25,787 bases of DNA from contig CAKTOK010000022.1 in NCBI GenBank assembly GCA_934589835.1, positions 1-25,787 of the forward strand. The letters are read 5' to 3'. Each line of letters begins with the position of its first letter. Position 1 is the first letter of the stretch. Both the position numbers and the translations under genes were made by a program. This stretch comes from an uncultured Oscillospiraceae bacterium. GTDB lineage: Bacteria; Bacillota; Clostridia; Oscillospirales; Oscillospiraceae. Under the pieces are notes generated by a model. It worked only from the letters and a program-made list of their open reading frames with translations. It did not search any database and was not told the origin of the DNA. Shown here piece by piece: positions 14,656 through 22,710 of this stretch.

Positions 14656-16122
14656 ATGGATATGGACCTCTTTTTCCACTTTAAGAGCCTCCGCGTGCTG
14701 GTGGCCGGCGACCTGATGCTGGACGACTACATCGGCGGCACGGTGGGCCGCATCTCACCGGAGGCGCCGGTGCCCGTGCTGGACGTCAGCTGGGAGAGCC
14801 GCCGTCTGGGCGGCGCCGGCAACGTGGTGAACAATCTCGCCGCCCTGAGCGCCGGTACGCGGGTGCTGTCCTGCATCGGCGACGATACCAACGGCACGGA
14901 GCTGACGGAGCTGCTGCGGGAAAAGGGCGCCGATGTGCGCTTCCTCTACCGCAGTCCGGAGATCGCCACCACCACCAAAACCCGGGTGGTGGCCAAGAAT
15001 CAGCAGGTGGTGCGGCTGGACCGCGAGATCAAAACGCCCTATCCCCCTGCGTTCGCCGATTTTGTGGATCGCCATATCGGCGAAGCGCTGGACGGCGTCC
15101 ACATCGTGGTGCTGTCCGATTACGGCAAGGGCGTCCTGACTCCGGAGGTCTGCGGCGCGATCATTTCCGCCGCCCGCCGGAGGGATATTCCCGTTTTCGT
15201 GGATCCCAAGGGCACCAACTGGCAAAAATACACCGGCGCGGCCATGTGTACGCCCAATCTCAGCGAGCTGTCTCAGATCTGCGGCGTCAAGCTGGATCAG
15301 ACCATGGAATCCGAGATCTACCGCTGCGGTCTGGAGCTGTGCGACACCTACGATTTCGACCATCTGCTGGTGACCCGCAGCGAAAAGGGAATGTCCCTGA
15401 TCCGGCGCAATGGGGAGAAAACCGACTTCCCCGTGGTGAAAAAGGAGGTGGTGGACGTCAGCGGCGCCGGCGACACCGTGATCTCCACCATGGTGCTGGG
15501 CACCGCCGCGGGGCTGCCTGTGGACGACTGCTGCCGTCTGGCCAATCTGGCCGCCTCCATCGTCGTGTCCAAGCTGGGCACCGCCACCGCCAGCCTGCCG
15601 GAGCTTATCGGCTCCCAGCTGTTCGCCTCCGGACGCAAGGTCATCCGGCGCGAGGAGGTCCCGTATCTGGCGGATTATCTGCACGAAGCCGGCAAGACCA
15701 TCGTCTTTACCAACGGCTGCTTCGATCTGGTCCATGCGGGCCACGTCTACTCGCTGGAGCAGGCCCGCGCCTGCGGCGACGTGCTGGTGGTGGGACTGAA
15801 CAGCGACGCGTCCGTAAAGCGCCTGAAGGGGGCGCTGCGCCCCATCGTCGGCGAGGACGACCGCGCCTGCATGCTGCAGGCCCTGCGGCCGGTGGACTAT
15901 GTGGTGATCTTCGACGAGGACACGCCGGAGCAGCTGATCCGCGCCATCGCGCCGGATGTGCTGGTCAAGGGCAAGGACTACGCCGGAAAAGAGGTGGCGG
16001 GCGGCGACTTTGTCCTCTCCCGCGGCGGACGGGTGGAGCTCATCGACCTGAAGCCGGGCCTCTCCACCACCCATGTGATCGAAAAAATCTGTACTGCTTA
16101 CAGCGGAGGTAATCAAACATGA
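14656..16122 (+). CDS. hldE: Bifunctional heptose 7-phosphate kinase / heptose 1-phosphate adenylyltransferase
   Basis: HldE phosphorylates D-glycero-D-manno-heptose 7-phosphate at C1 and later adenylylates heptose 1-phosphate to ADP-D-glycero-D-manno-heptose. The 488-residue protein has both domains in the usual order. The PfkB/ribokinase domain (about 10-320) contains GGAGNVVNNLA and the catalytic DVSGAGDT with Asp273. The nucleotidyltransferase domain (about 347-480) contains FTNGCFDLVHAGH, with the HxGH motif at 360-363, and LVKGKDY. The E. coli protein has 477 residues. The ATG at 14656 is preceded by GAGGAG ten bases upstream; a second ATG two codons later is too far from it. The gene overlaps hldD by four bases. 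The fused form indicates the ADP branch rather than the GDP-heptose branch of some Gram-positive S-layer glycans. Confidence 0.96.
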   Translation: MDMDLFFHFKSLRVLVAGDLMLDDYIGGTVGRISPEAPVPVLDVSWESRRLGGAGNVVNNLAALSAGTRVLSCIGDDTNGTELTELLREKGADVRFLYRSPEIATTTKTRVVAKNQQVVRLDREIKTPYPPAFADFVDRHIGEALDGVHIVVLSDYGKGVLTPEVCGAIISAARRRDIPVFVDPKGTNWQKYTGAAMCTPNLSELSQICGVKLDQTMESEIYRCGLELCDTYDFDHLLVTRSEKGMSLIRRNGEKTDFPVVKKEVVDVSGAGDTVISTMVLGTAAGLPVDDCCRLANLAASIVVSKLGTATASLPELIGSQLFASGRKVIRREEVPYLADYLHEAGKTIVFTNGCFDLVHAGHVYSLEQARACGDVLVVGLNSDASVKRLKGALRPIVGEDDRACMLQALRPVDYVVIFDEDTPEQLIRAIAPDVLVKGKDYAGKEVAGGDFVLSRGGRVELIDLKPGLSTTHVIEKICTAYSGGNQT

Positions 16123-17081
16123 TCGTCGTAACTGGCGGCGCCGGTTTTATCGGCAGCTGCATCGTGGGTATGCTGAATGCATACGGCTATGAGGACATCT
16201 GCGTGGTGGATGACATCCACACCACGGAAAAATGGAAGCATCTGGTCAACAAGAAGTACAGCGAGTACGTCCAGAAGGACCGTTTTCTGGCGATGCTGCC
16301 CCAGCTGAGGGGCAAGGTCACCCACGTCATCCACATGGGCGCCTGCTCCTCCACCACGGAGAAGGACTTCGACTACCTGTACCGCAACAACTTTGAATAT
16401 ACCAAGGCCCTGTGGCACTTCTGCACGGAGGAGCACATTTCCTTCCTCTATGCCAGCAGCGCCGCCACCTACGGCGACGGCGAGGAGGGCTTTGATGATA
16501 CTCAGCCCATCGGCCGCCTGCGGCCCCTCAACGGCTACGGCTACTCCAAGCAGCTGTTCGACCTGTGGGCGGAGAAGCAGGCCGCCGCCCCCCGCCAGCA
16601 CGTGGGCTTCAAGTTTTTCAATGTCTACGGTCCCAACGAGGACTGCAAGGGCGACATGGCCAGCGTTATTTTCAAGTCCTTCCACCAGATCAGCGAGAAG
16701 GGCAGCGTCAGCCTGTTCAAGTCCCACAAGGCCGGCTACGGCGACGGCGGCCAGCTGCGGGACTTCGTATACGTCAAGGATATCTGCAAGGTCATCCACT
16801 TTATGATGGAGCACCCCGACGTCAGCGGCCTGTTCAATCTGGGCACCGGCTGCGCCCGTTCCTTTGCCGATCTGGCGCGGGCCACCTTCGCCGCCATGGA
16901 CAAGCCCGAAAATATCCAGTATATCCCCATGCCGGAGCACCTGCGCGAGAAGTATCAGTACTTCACCCAGGCCCACATGGACAAGCTCCGCGCCGCCGGC
17001 TATACCGACAGCTTCTACTCGCTGGAGGACGGTGCGGCGGACTATGTGCGCGGCTATCTGATGCCCGGAAGGGTCCTGTGA
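16119..17081 (+). CDS. hldD: ADP-L-glycero-D-manno-heptose 6-epimerase
   Basis: HldD (RfaD) epimerises ADP-D-glycero-D-manno-heptose at C6 to the L,D form used by heptosyltransferases. The 320-residue extended short-chain dehydrogenase has the Rossmann motif TGGAGFIGS (5-13), DDIHTTEKWKHLVN typical of HldD, a S/T region YASSAATYGDG, and the catalytic Tyr140-x3-Lys144 (YGYSK). KFFNVYGPNE and the HQISEKGSVSLFKSH segment are also HldD-specific. Length matches the family (about 310). It starts inside hldE with an ATGA overlap and has GGAGGTAA upstream. Its presence implies that the final donor is ADP-L,D-heptose rather than the D,D form. Confidence 0.96.
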   Translation: MIVVTGGAGFIGSCIVGMLNAYGYEDICVVDDIHTTEKWKHLVNKKYSEYVQKDRFLAMLPQLRGKVTHVIHMGACSSTTEKDFDYLYRNNFEYTKALWHFCTEEHISFLYASSAATYGDGEEGFDDTQPIGRLRPLNGYGYSKQLFDLWAEKQAAAPRQHVGFKFFNVYGPNEDCKGDMASVIFKSFHQISEKGSVSLFKSHKAGYGDGGQLRDFVYVKDICKVIHFMMEHPDVSGLFNLGTGCARSFADLARATFAAMDKPENIQYIPMPEHLREKYQYFTQAHMDKLRAAGYTDSFYSLEDGAADYVRGYLMPGRVL

Positions 17082-17620
17082 TGGCAGGACATACCGAAAC
17101 GCGCAAAGCATGGTTTCTGGACCGCGACGGCACCATCATCGAGGACCGGAACTACCTGTCCGATCCCGATCAGATCGTCCTGCTGCCCCATGCGGCGGAG
17201 GCGCTCCGCGCCGCCCAGCGGGATGGCTATCTGCTGATCGTCATCACCAATCAATCCGGCATCGCCCGCGGCTATTTCACGGAGGACGCGGCGGACGCGG
17301 TGGACCGGCGGCTGTACCAGCTGCTGGCGCGGGAGGGCGTGCATCTGACCAGAACCTACCGCTGTCCTCACCTGCCGGAGGGTCTGCCGCCCTACAACAT
17401 CGACTGCGGCTGCCGCAAGCCCAAGACCGGCCTTTTTCAGGCTGCCATCCGCGACTTTGCCCTTGACCCTGCCCAGTGCATGGCCTGCGGCGACAAGACG
17501 CGGGACATCCAGCGTCTGCCGGAGCTCGGCGTCCCCGTGGAGCGCACGGGCCTCATCGGCGCGGGACACTATGAAGATCTGCTGGATTTCTACCGCCACA
17601 TCGCGCAAAATAGCAAGTGA
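17081..17620 (+). CDS. gmhB: D-glycero-D-manno-heptose 1,7-bisphosphate 7-phosphatase
   Basis: GmhB removes the 7-phosphate from heptose 1,7-bisphosphate between the two HldE steps. The 179-residue HAD-superfamily enzyme shows the nucleophile motif DRDGT with Asp14 and Asp16, ITNQSGIARG (motif II), CRKPKTGLF with the motif III Lys, and GDKTRDI. The family zinc site is present as Cys95-x-His97 and Cys109-x-Cys111. Length agrees with the E. coli enzyme (about 190). The ATG at 17081 overlaps the hldD stop by one base and has GGAAGG ten bases upstream; the longer in-frame reading inside hldD is not credible. With gmhA, hldE and hldD it completes the pathway from sedoheptulose 7-phosphate. Confidence 0.95.
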   Translation: MAGHTETRKAWFLDRDGTIIEDRNYLSDPDQIVLLPHAAEALRAAQRDGYLLIVITNQSGIARGYFTEDAADAVDRRLYQLLAREGVHLTRTYRCPHLPEGLPPYNIDCGCRKPKTGLFQAAIRDFALDPAQCMACGDKTRDIQRLPELGVPVERTGLIGAGHYEDLLDFYRHIAQNSK

Positions 17621-17650
17621 GCGTCCGCCTGCCTGCCATTTTGCCGCTGC

Positions 17651-17676
17651 GGGCCGCCCGCTCTGCGGCGCGGCCC
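17651..17676 (+). repeat. GC-rich hairpin between gmhB and the first GT9 gene
   Basis: GGGCCGCCCGC (17651-17661) pairs with 17665-17676 around a TCT loop, with one bulged base. No T run follows, so it is not a standard terminator. It lies in the only sizeable gap (87 bases) before the last gene of the operon and separates precursor-synthesis genes from assembly genes. Confidence 0.5.
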
Positions 17677-17707
17677 CGAACCTAAACATACAGGGGGAAA
17701 CACATCC

Positions 17708-18958
17708 ATGAGCAAGCTGAAGGATTACTGGGACAGATGGTGGTTCTGCTACCGTCTCCACGGTTTTTCCTATACCGTCCGAAAAACCTTCCGCCGCATC
17801 GGTGAGCGGCTCCGCCGCAAGCAGGCGGAGCGCCGCGGCGAAGCCTATTACTCCGCGCAGCAGCGGGCTCTCTATGAGTCCCTCGCCCTGACAGGGGATA
17901 AGCTGAACGTGGCCTTCCGGCTCCGCGGCGGTCTGGGCGACTATGTGGTGCTGGCCAACTATGTCTATGCCTTCCGCCGCCGTTACGACGACGAGATCAT
18001 GCGGCTGGACGTGTTTGCCCACAACAGCTTCAACTCCGCCAAGGTCGTGCTGTACGACGGGGTCGTGATCGACCACTTTTACAACGGGCAGGAGTTTGAG
18101 GAAACGGACTGCCCGCCGATCTATGACCTCTTTGTAGATGTGAGCCGCTATCCCGACATCAAAAACCGCAACGACGAAAAGATCGCGGCGCTGATGCCGG
18201 AGCTGTTCGAGTTCATCTTCCTGTGCGAGCGGTTCCGCGCGGAAAACCGCCGGTTTTTCACGCACGCCGGCATCGCCGACGGGCAGAGCGCGGCGCTGTC
18301 CGTCATCGAGGGCAAAAAGCGCATCAACCAGCCGGACGTCTACGGCTTCTTCGGCCTCACCGAGGCGTATCAGTACCCCCTGCCGGTGATGGAGGACGCC
18401 GCCGACTATCTCCGCGACATCGGCCTGTCCGGCCGGCCGTATATCACCATCAACCGCGGCGTGGACACCAACTACACCAAGTCGTCCGTCAAGCTGTGGC
18501 CGCTCGCCTACTACAATACGCTGACCCGCCGGCTGAAGCAGCGGTATCCCGACATCCTGCTGGTCCAGCTGGGCGCGTCCTATGACCGCTGTCCCCCGCT
18601 GGAGAACATTGACATGGATCTGGTGGGCAAGACCAATCTGGAGCAGATCAAACCCATTTTGCAGCACGCGCTGGTCCATATCGACGGCGAGGGCGGCATG
18701 GTCCACCTGCGCCACGCACTGGGCGGCGGCCGGTCTGTCGTCCTGTTCGGGCCTACCTCCTCGGAATTTTTCGGCTACTCCGAAAACGAGAATCTGGTGG
18801 GCGGCGGCTGCGACGTCTGGTGCGAATGGGCGCTGAACAAGTGGCAGGAGGGCTGCCTGCGCGGCAGCTATGAGACGCCGCCCTGCATGGCCTCCATCAC
18901 GCCGGAAATGGTCATGGAGGCCGCTGACAGCATCATCAGAGAGGAGGTGCGCGCATGA
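17708..18958 (+). CDS. GT9 (heptosyltransferase-like) glycosyltransferase
   Basis: The 416-residue protein belongs to the GT9 family of ADP-heptose:glycan heptosyltransferases (WaaC/WaaF type, GT-B fold). Seen: FRLRGGLGDYVV (70-81), with Asp78 at the catalytic-base position of the family; ITINRGVDTNYTKSSVKLWP in the inter-domain region; LVQLGASY; and HIDGEGGMVHLRHAL then VVLFGPT (about 324-349) for donor binding. A Cys-rich tail C-x3-C-x10-C-x9-CMASI is typical of the family. The first 60 residues are an extra basic, aromatic segment (YWDRWWFCYRLHGF, then many Arg/Lys) that may attach it to the membrane. AGGGGGAAA precedes the ATG at 17708. Its stop overlaps the next gene by four bases. It probably adds heptose from the donor made by the upstream genes; the acceptor is unknown. 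Confidence 0.85.
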   Translation: MSKLKDYWDRWWFCYRLHGFSYTVRKTFRRIGERLRRKQAERRGEAYYSAQQRALYESLALTGDKLNVAFRLRGGLGDYVVLANYVYAFRRRYDDEIMRLDVFAHNSFNSAKVVLYDGVVIDHFYNGQEFEETDCPPIYDLFVDVSRYPDIKNRNDEKIAALMPELFEFIFLCERFRAENRRFFTHAGIADGQSAALSVIEGKKRINQPDVYGFFGLTEAYQYPLPVMEDAADYLRDIGLSGRPYITINRGVDTNYTKSSVKLWPLAYYNTLTRRLKQRYPDILLVQLGASYDRCPPLENIDMDLVGKTNLEQIKPILQHALVHIDGEGGMVHLRHALGGGRSVVLFGPTSSEFFGYSENENLVGGGCDVWCEWALNKWQEGCLRGSYETPPCMASITPEMVMEAADSIIREEVRA

Positions 18959-20508
18959 CCGGTGAAAAGGCCCGCGTGGCATTCCGTCTCAACGGCGGTC
19001 TGGGCACCTATCTGATGGAGATGAACTTCATCCAGTATTTCTTCGACCGCTTCCCCGACAGTCTGGAGATCTCCGTATTCTCCTTTTCGCAGGAGACGAG
19101 CCTTGCCGTCTACGGTGAGCAGTACTTTATAGACCACTACGGTCCGAGGAGCGCTTTTGTCCCCCGAAAATACGATCTGGCCGTGGAGCTCAACTGGTTC
19201 CCGCAGGTGCTCTGCCGCAATGAGGCGGCGCTGGCCGCCGCAGACGACTCCGGCGAGCTGTCGGCGCTGGTGCAGCAATGGGTGGATTTCGCGGACAGTG
19301 AGCGCACGCGGCATTTCTTCACCCCCGATACCAATATGTTCGACCCCAGCATCCACACCTTCGCCATGGCCAGACGCCAGAACCGTCTGCAGGTGGCGGA
19401 CATCGACGGCTCGCTGGGCATCACCAATCACTTCCGCCTCGCCGTTCCTGTGGAGCAGGAGGCGGAAGCACTGGCAAAATTCGGGCTGGCCGACGGCCCC
19501 TATCTCACCTTGCAGCAGGGCGTTGACGCCGCCTGCCGCACCAAATACTCCCCCAAGCAGTGGCCCAACGCGTACTACGCCGCGCTGTGCCGCATCTGCC
19601 ATCAGCGCTTTCCCCAGATCAAGCTGGTGCAGCTGGGCGAGGAGGGGAATAATCTGCCCATAGAGGGCGTCGATGTGTGCCTGTTGGGCCAGACCAGCCT
19701 GCCGGAGCTGAAGGCCGTGCTGAAAAACGCCGTGCTGCACATCGACGGCGACTGCGGCATGGTCCACCTGCGCCGCGCCCTCCACGCAGGCCCCAATATC
19801 GTGCTGTACGGCAATCTGCCCGACAGCGTCTACGGCTACGCCGAGGACTACCACATGAAGTCCGACGCCTGCAAGCACCCCTGCGCCAAGCTGTTCGACG
19901 GCTGGAAGCGCCGCTGCTACCGGCTGGAACAGCCGGTCTGCATGACCTCCATCCAGCCCCAGCAGGTGGCCGATGTCATCGGACGCCATCTGACGGCGCT
20001 GGAGCGCGGCGAGCTGGCGCCGGATCAGCCGCTGCCCGAAAATACTCCCGCCCCCACCAAGCGGGAGCAGCTGCTGGCAGACCCCCGCATCTCTCTGGAT
20101 CCGGAATGGGTGGAAAACTGGCTGATGGAGCAGGAGATCTACGAGTACCATGTGGAGGAGGTCCCCCTGTCCGAGCTGCGCTTCTCCAAGCTCACCTCCC
20201 AGGGCTATCTGAACGTCCCCCTGTCCCACGCCCCCGCCTATCAGTATCTGGAGGGCGAGACCGGCGCCTACGACCGCTATATGCAGCTCCATAAAAAGTA
20301 CCACCCCGACTCGGAACGGGATCCCCAGCGCTTTCGGGCCCTGCTGGACAGCCTGGGCCGCAGCGACTACGATTCCTCGAGCATCATCGTCGTCACCGCC
20401 AGCTATCAGATCCTGGACGGCGCGCATCGCGCCTCGTGGCTCCTGCATCAGCACGGCCCCGACTATCGGATCAAGGTGCTGAAGCTGTATGGGCCGTTCG
20501 GGCTATAA
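18955..20508 (+). CDS. GT9-like protein lacking the catalytic Asp, fused to a ParB/Srx-like C-terminal domain
   Basis: The 517-residue protein has a GT9-like part (about 1-350) parallel to its upstream neighbour: FRLNGGLGTYL (10-20), LTLQQGVD, KLVQLGEEG, HIDGDCGMVHLRRAL (262-276), and the Cys tail C-x3-C-x10-C-x7-CMTSI. At the place of the family Asp in GLGD it has Thr18 (codon ACC). A Pro-rich linker (about 357-368) leads to an additional domain (about 375-517) that ends in SSIIVVTASYQILDGAHRAS; the DGAHR (488-492) motif resembles ParB/sulfiredoxin-fold domains. GAGGAGGTGCGC precedes the ATG, which overlaps the previous stop (ATGA). It may be a partner or altered-specificity glycosyltransferase. 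The role of the extra domain is not known. Confidence 0.78.
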   Translation: MTGEKARVAFRLNGGLGTYLMEMNFIQYFFDRFPDSLEISVFSFSQETSLAVYGEQYFIDHYGPRSAFVPRKYDLAVELNWFPQVLCRNEAALAAADDSGELSALVQQWVDFADSERTRHFFTPDTNMFDPSIHTFAMARRQNRLQVADIDGSLGITNHFRLAVPVEQEAEALAKFGLADGPYLTLQQGVDAACRTKYSPKQWPNAYYAALCRICHQRFPQIKLVQLGEEGNNLPIEGVDVCLLGQTSLPELKAVLKNAVLHIDGDCGMVHLRRALHAGPNIVLYGNLPDSVYGYAEDYHMKSDACKHPCAKLFDGWKRRCYRLEQPVCMTSIQPQQVADVIGRHLTALERGELAPDQPLPENTPAPTKREQLLADPRISLDPEWVENWLMEQEIYEYHVEEVPLSELRFSKLTSQGYLNVPLSHAPAYQYLEGETGAYDRYMQLHKKYHPDSERDPQRFRALLDSLGRSDYDSSSIIVVTASYQILDGAHRASWLLHQHGPDYRIKVLKLYGPFGL

Positions 20509-20530
20509 AAAGAAAGGGGCTTTCGGAACG

Positions 20531-21580
20531 ATGAAAGAGAACACACCCGCCCGTAAAAGCCGCGCCATCGACCTCTACCGCTACCTTTTCGCCATTTTCA
20601 TCTGCACGCTGCACTTCAAGGAGTATTACGGCGATCCGTATCCCTTCGGCGGCGCGTATCTGGGCGTAGAATTTTTTCTGATCCTTGCGGGCTTCTTCCA
20701 GATGAAGCACATCTGCACCCACGCGGCCGACGGCCTGCCGGAGGAGCACATCGCCGGCTACTTCTGGTCCCGCGTAAAGCGTCTCTACCCCCAGTATGCC
20801 GTGGGTCTGGCCTTTTACTATATCTACCGGCTCTTTGTCACCCATACCATCACGGTCAAGCAGGCGCTGATCGATTTTCTGCCGGAGTGGGGCATGATCC
20901 AGATCCTCGGCTTCGGCAAATGGCTGAATGCCGCCATGTGGTATGTCAGCGCCATGCTGTTCGCCTCGCTGGTGATCTATTACTTTGCCGTGAAAAACAG
21001 GAAGAAATTCCTCTATGTGCTGGCCCCCGCCGCCCTCCTTCTGATCTATTCATGGTTCTACCAGAAGAACCACGGACTGGGCGGCATCGGCCTCAACACC
21101 CGCACGCTTCTGATCTGCGACGGCTTCTGGCGGGCGCTGGCCGGTATGCTGCTGGGCTGTCTGGTATACGCCGCCTACGACGCATATCACGAATGGATCG
21201 CCTCCCACGGCAGAGCCCTTCGGACTGTGCTGGAGTGTGTGATCCTGGCGCTGATCTGTATCAAATTTTACCGCGCAGGCAATACGGTGGCGGATTTCAC
21301 CGCCGTGGCGCTGATGGCCCTGCTGGTCCTGAGCGTCACGTCCGGCGGCAGCTATCTCACCGCGGTACTGGACCGCATTCCCGTCAGCGGCAAGTATGCC
21401 TATGCCATGTACTGCAATCACTGGACCATCAACTACATCATCAAGGAGTATTTCCCCGGACACTCCTTCTACCCCACACTGGCCGTTTATCTGTGTATCG
21501 TCCTTGCGCTCTCTGTGCTGACGGTATTTGTGATCGAACGTGCCGGCGCGGCGATTCGCCGCCGGACGCTGCGGCCTTGA
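20531..21580 (+). CDS. Acyltransferase 3 family membrane protein
   Basis: The 349-residue integral membrane protein fits the acyltransferase 3 (OafA/NodX-like) family, which moves acyl groups, often acetyl, to sugars across the membrane. Seen: RAIDLYRYLFAIFICTLHF with the conserved Arg and His of the first helix, YLGVEFFLILAGFF, KRLYPQY after the second loop, and about ten hydrophobic segments. I chose the ATG at 20531: the frame could extend to 20489 inside the previous gene, but AAAGGGG and GGAACG lie just upstream of 20531. It is followed 49 bases later by a second member. It probably O-acylates the heptose glycan or its precursor; substrate and position are unknown. Confidence 0.85.
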   Translation: MKENTPARKSRAIDLYRYLFAIFICTLHFKEYYGDPYPFGGAYLGVEFFLILAGFFQMKHICTHAADGLPEEHIAGYFWSRVKRLYPQYAVGLAFYYIYRLFVTHTITVKQALIDFLPEWGMIQILGFGKWLNAAMWYVSAMLFASLVIYYFAVKNRKKFLYVLAPAALLLIYSWFYQKNHGLGGIGLNTRTLLICDGFWRALAGMLLGCLVYAAYDAYHEWIASHGRALRTVLECVILALICIKFYRAGNTVADFTAVALMALLVLSVTSGGSYLTAVLDRIPVSGKYAYAMYCNHWTINYIIKEYFPGHSFYPTLAVYLCIVLALSVLTVFVIERAGAAIRRRTLRP

Positions 21581-21629
21581 CCGCCGCCGCCCTCCCCGCG
21601 CATTGACTGTACCATCGGAGGAAAAGACT

Positions 21630-22700
21630 ATGCAGCAGACCTCAAAGCTTCCCAAAAATGGTGAGATCGAGTTTTTCCGCCTTGTGTTCGCCCTTTCCGT
21701 GGTCGGCGTCCACCTGAACGGCTTCTTCCATCTCGACCTGTTTCAGCGCGGCGCCTTCGGCGTGGAGTTCTTCTTTCTGGTGTCCGGCTATTTTATGGCC
21801 CGCTCCGCAGAGCGCACCGCCGAGCTGGATATGGCTGCGGTATGCGGCTTTCTGAAGCGGAAGGTCTTCGGCTTTCTCCCCTACTATGCGGGTGCCGTTC
21901 TGATCCAGCTGGTCGCGCTGCGTATCTGCCTTCAGCGTGTGGATCTGCACTGGCTCGTGACAAACGCCGTCAAGTTCATTCCCGAGCTGCTGTTCCTGCA
22001 AATGGGCGGCTTCGCCACGGAGAGCGCCATCAATGTCGCCGCCGTGTGGTATCTCTCCGCCCTGCTGCTGGCGCTGCTGCTGCTCTACCCCATCGCCGTT
22101 CGCTATAAAAAGACCTACGGCGTCCTTTTCCTGCCGCTGGCCATCTTCTCCATCGGCTACCTGAACCGCCTGCACGGCGGCTATCTGGTGGTGTTCCGCA
22201 CGCAGGACAGCGGCCTGTTCTATGACGGGATGCTGCGGGCCATCGGCGAGGTGGCGCTGGGCGCGGCGTGCTATCAGCTGGGCGGCTGTCTGCGTGGGAA
22301 GGCTCTCTCCCGCGTGGAAAAGATCGGCCTGACTGTCTTCAAATTTGCCGGCTATACCGCCTTTGCCGCCTACACCTTCAGCAGCTTCTCCCGCGAATAT
22401 GAAGCGCCCATGCTGGTCCTGCTGACGGTCTGCTTCCTCCTGACCGGCAGCGAGATCACCTACAACATCCCCTACAACGGCGTCACCGCCTTCTGCGGCG
22501 CCATCAGCCTGCCGCTGTACCTGTTCCACGCCGTTCTGCTGCGGTGCATCGTGGTATTCTGGGACAGCGGCGTCCCCACCACGCCCCAGCTTCTTCTTAT
22601 CGTGCTGGGCATTCTGCTCTTCTCCCTGCTCTGCAAATCCCTCTGCGACCTCTGCCAAAACGGCCTGCGCCGTCTCCGTCAGAGAGCGTCCGCGCAGTAA
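21630..22700 (+). CDS. Acyltransferase 3 family membrane protein (second copy)
   Basis: The 356-residue membrane protein belongs to the same family as its upstream neighbour: EIEFFRLVFALSVVGVHLNGFF with the helix-1 Arg and His, RGAFGVEFFFLVSGYFMARS, FLKRKVFGFLPYY, and about ten hydrophobic segments ending in a basic tail. The two differ clearly along their length, so they are not a recent duplication and may modify different positions or use different acyl donors. The ATG at 21630 is preceded by GGAGGAAAAG; the in-frame extension into the previous gene is rejected. It lies ten bases before the third GT9 gene. Confidence 0.85.
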   Translation: MQQTSKLPKNGEIEFFRLVFALSVVGVHLNGFFHLDLFQRGAFGVEFFFLVSGYFMARSAERTAELDMAAVCGFLKRKVFGFLPYYAGAVLIQLVALRICLQRVDLHWLVTNAVKFIPELLFLQMGGFATESAINVAAVWYLSALLLALLLLYPIAVRYKKTYGVLFLPLAIFSIGYLNRLHGGYLVVFRTQDSGLFYDGMLRAIGEVALGAACYQLGGCLRGKALSRVEKIGLTVFKFAGYTAFAAYTFSSFSREYEAPMLVLLTVCFLLTGSEITYNIPYNGVTAFCGAISLPLYLFHAVLLRCIVVFWDSGVPTTPQLLLIVLGILLFSLLCKSLCDLCQNGLRRLRQRASAQ

Positions 22701-22710
22701 GGAGCCTGCC

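Noticed and set aside
17054..20454. Long minus-strand open frames opposite gmhB and the GT9 pair
   Set aside because: Compositional shadows of codon-biased genes with high GC; no motifs.
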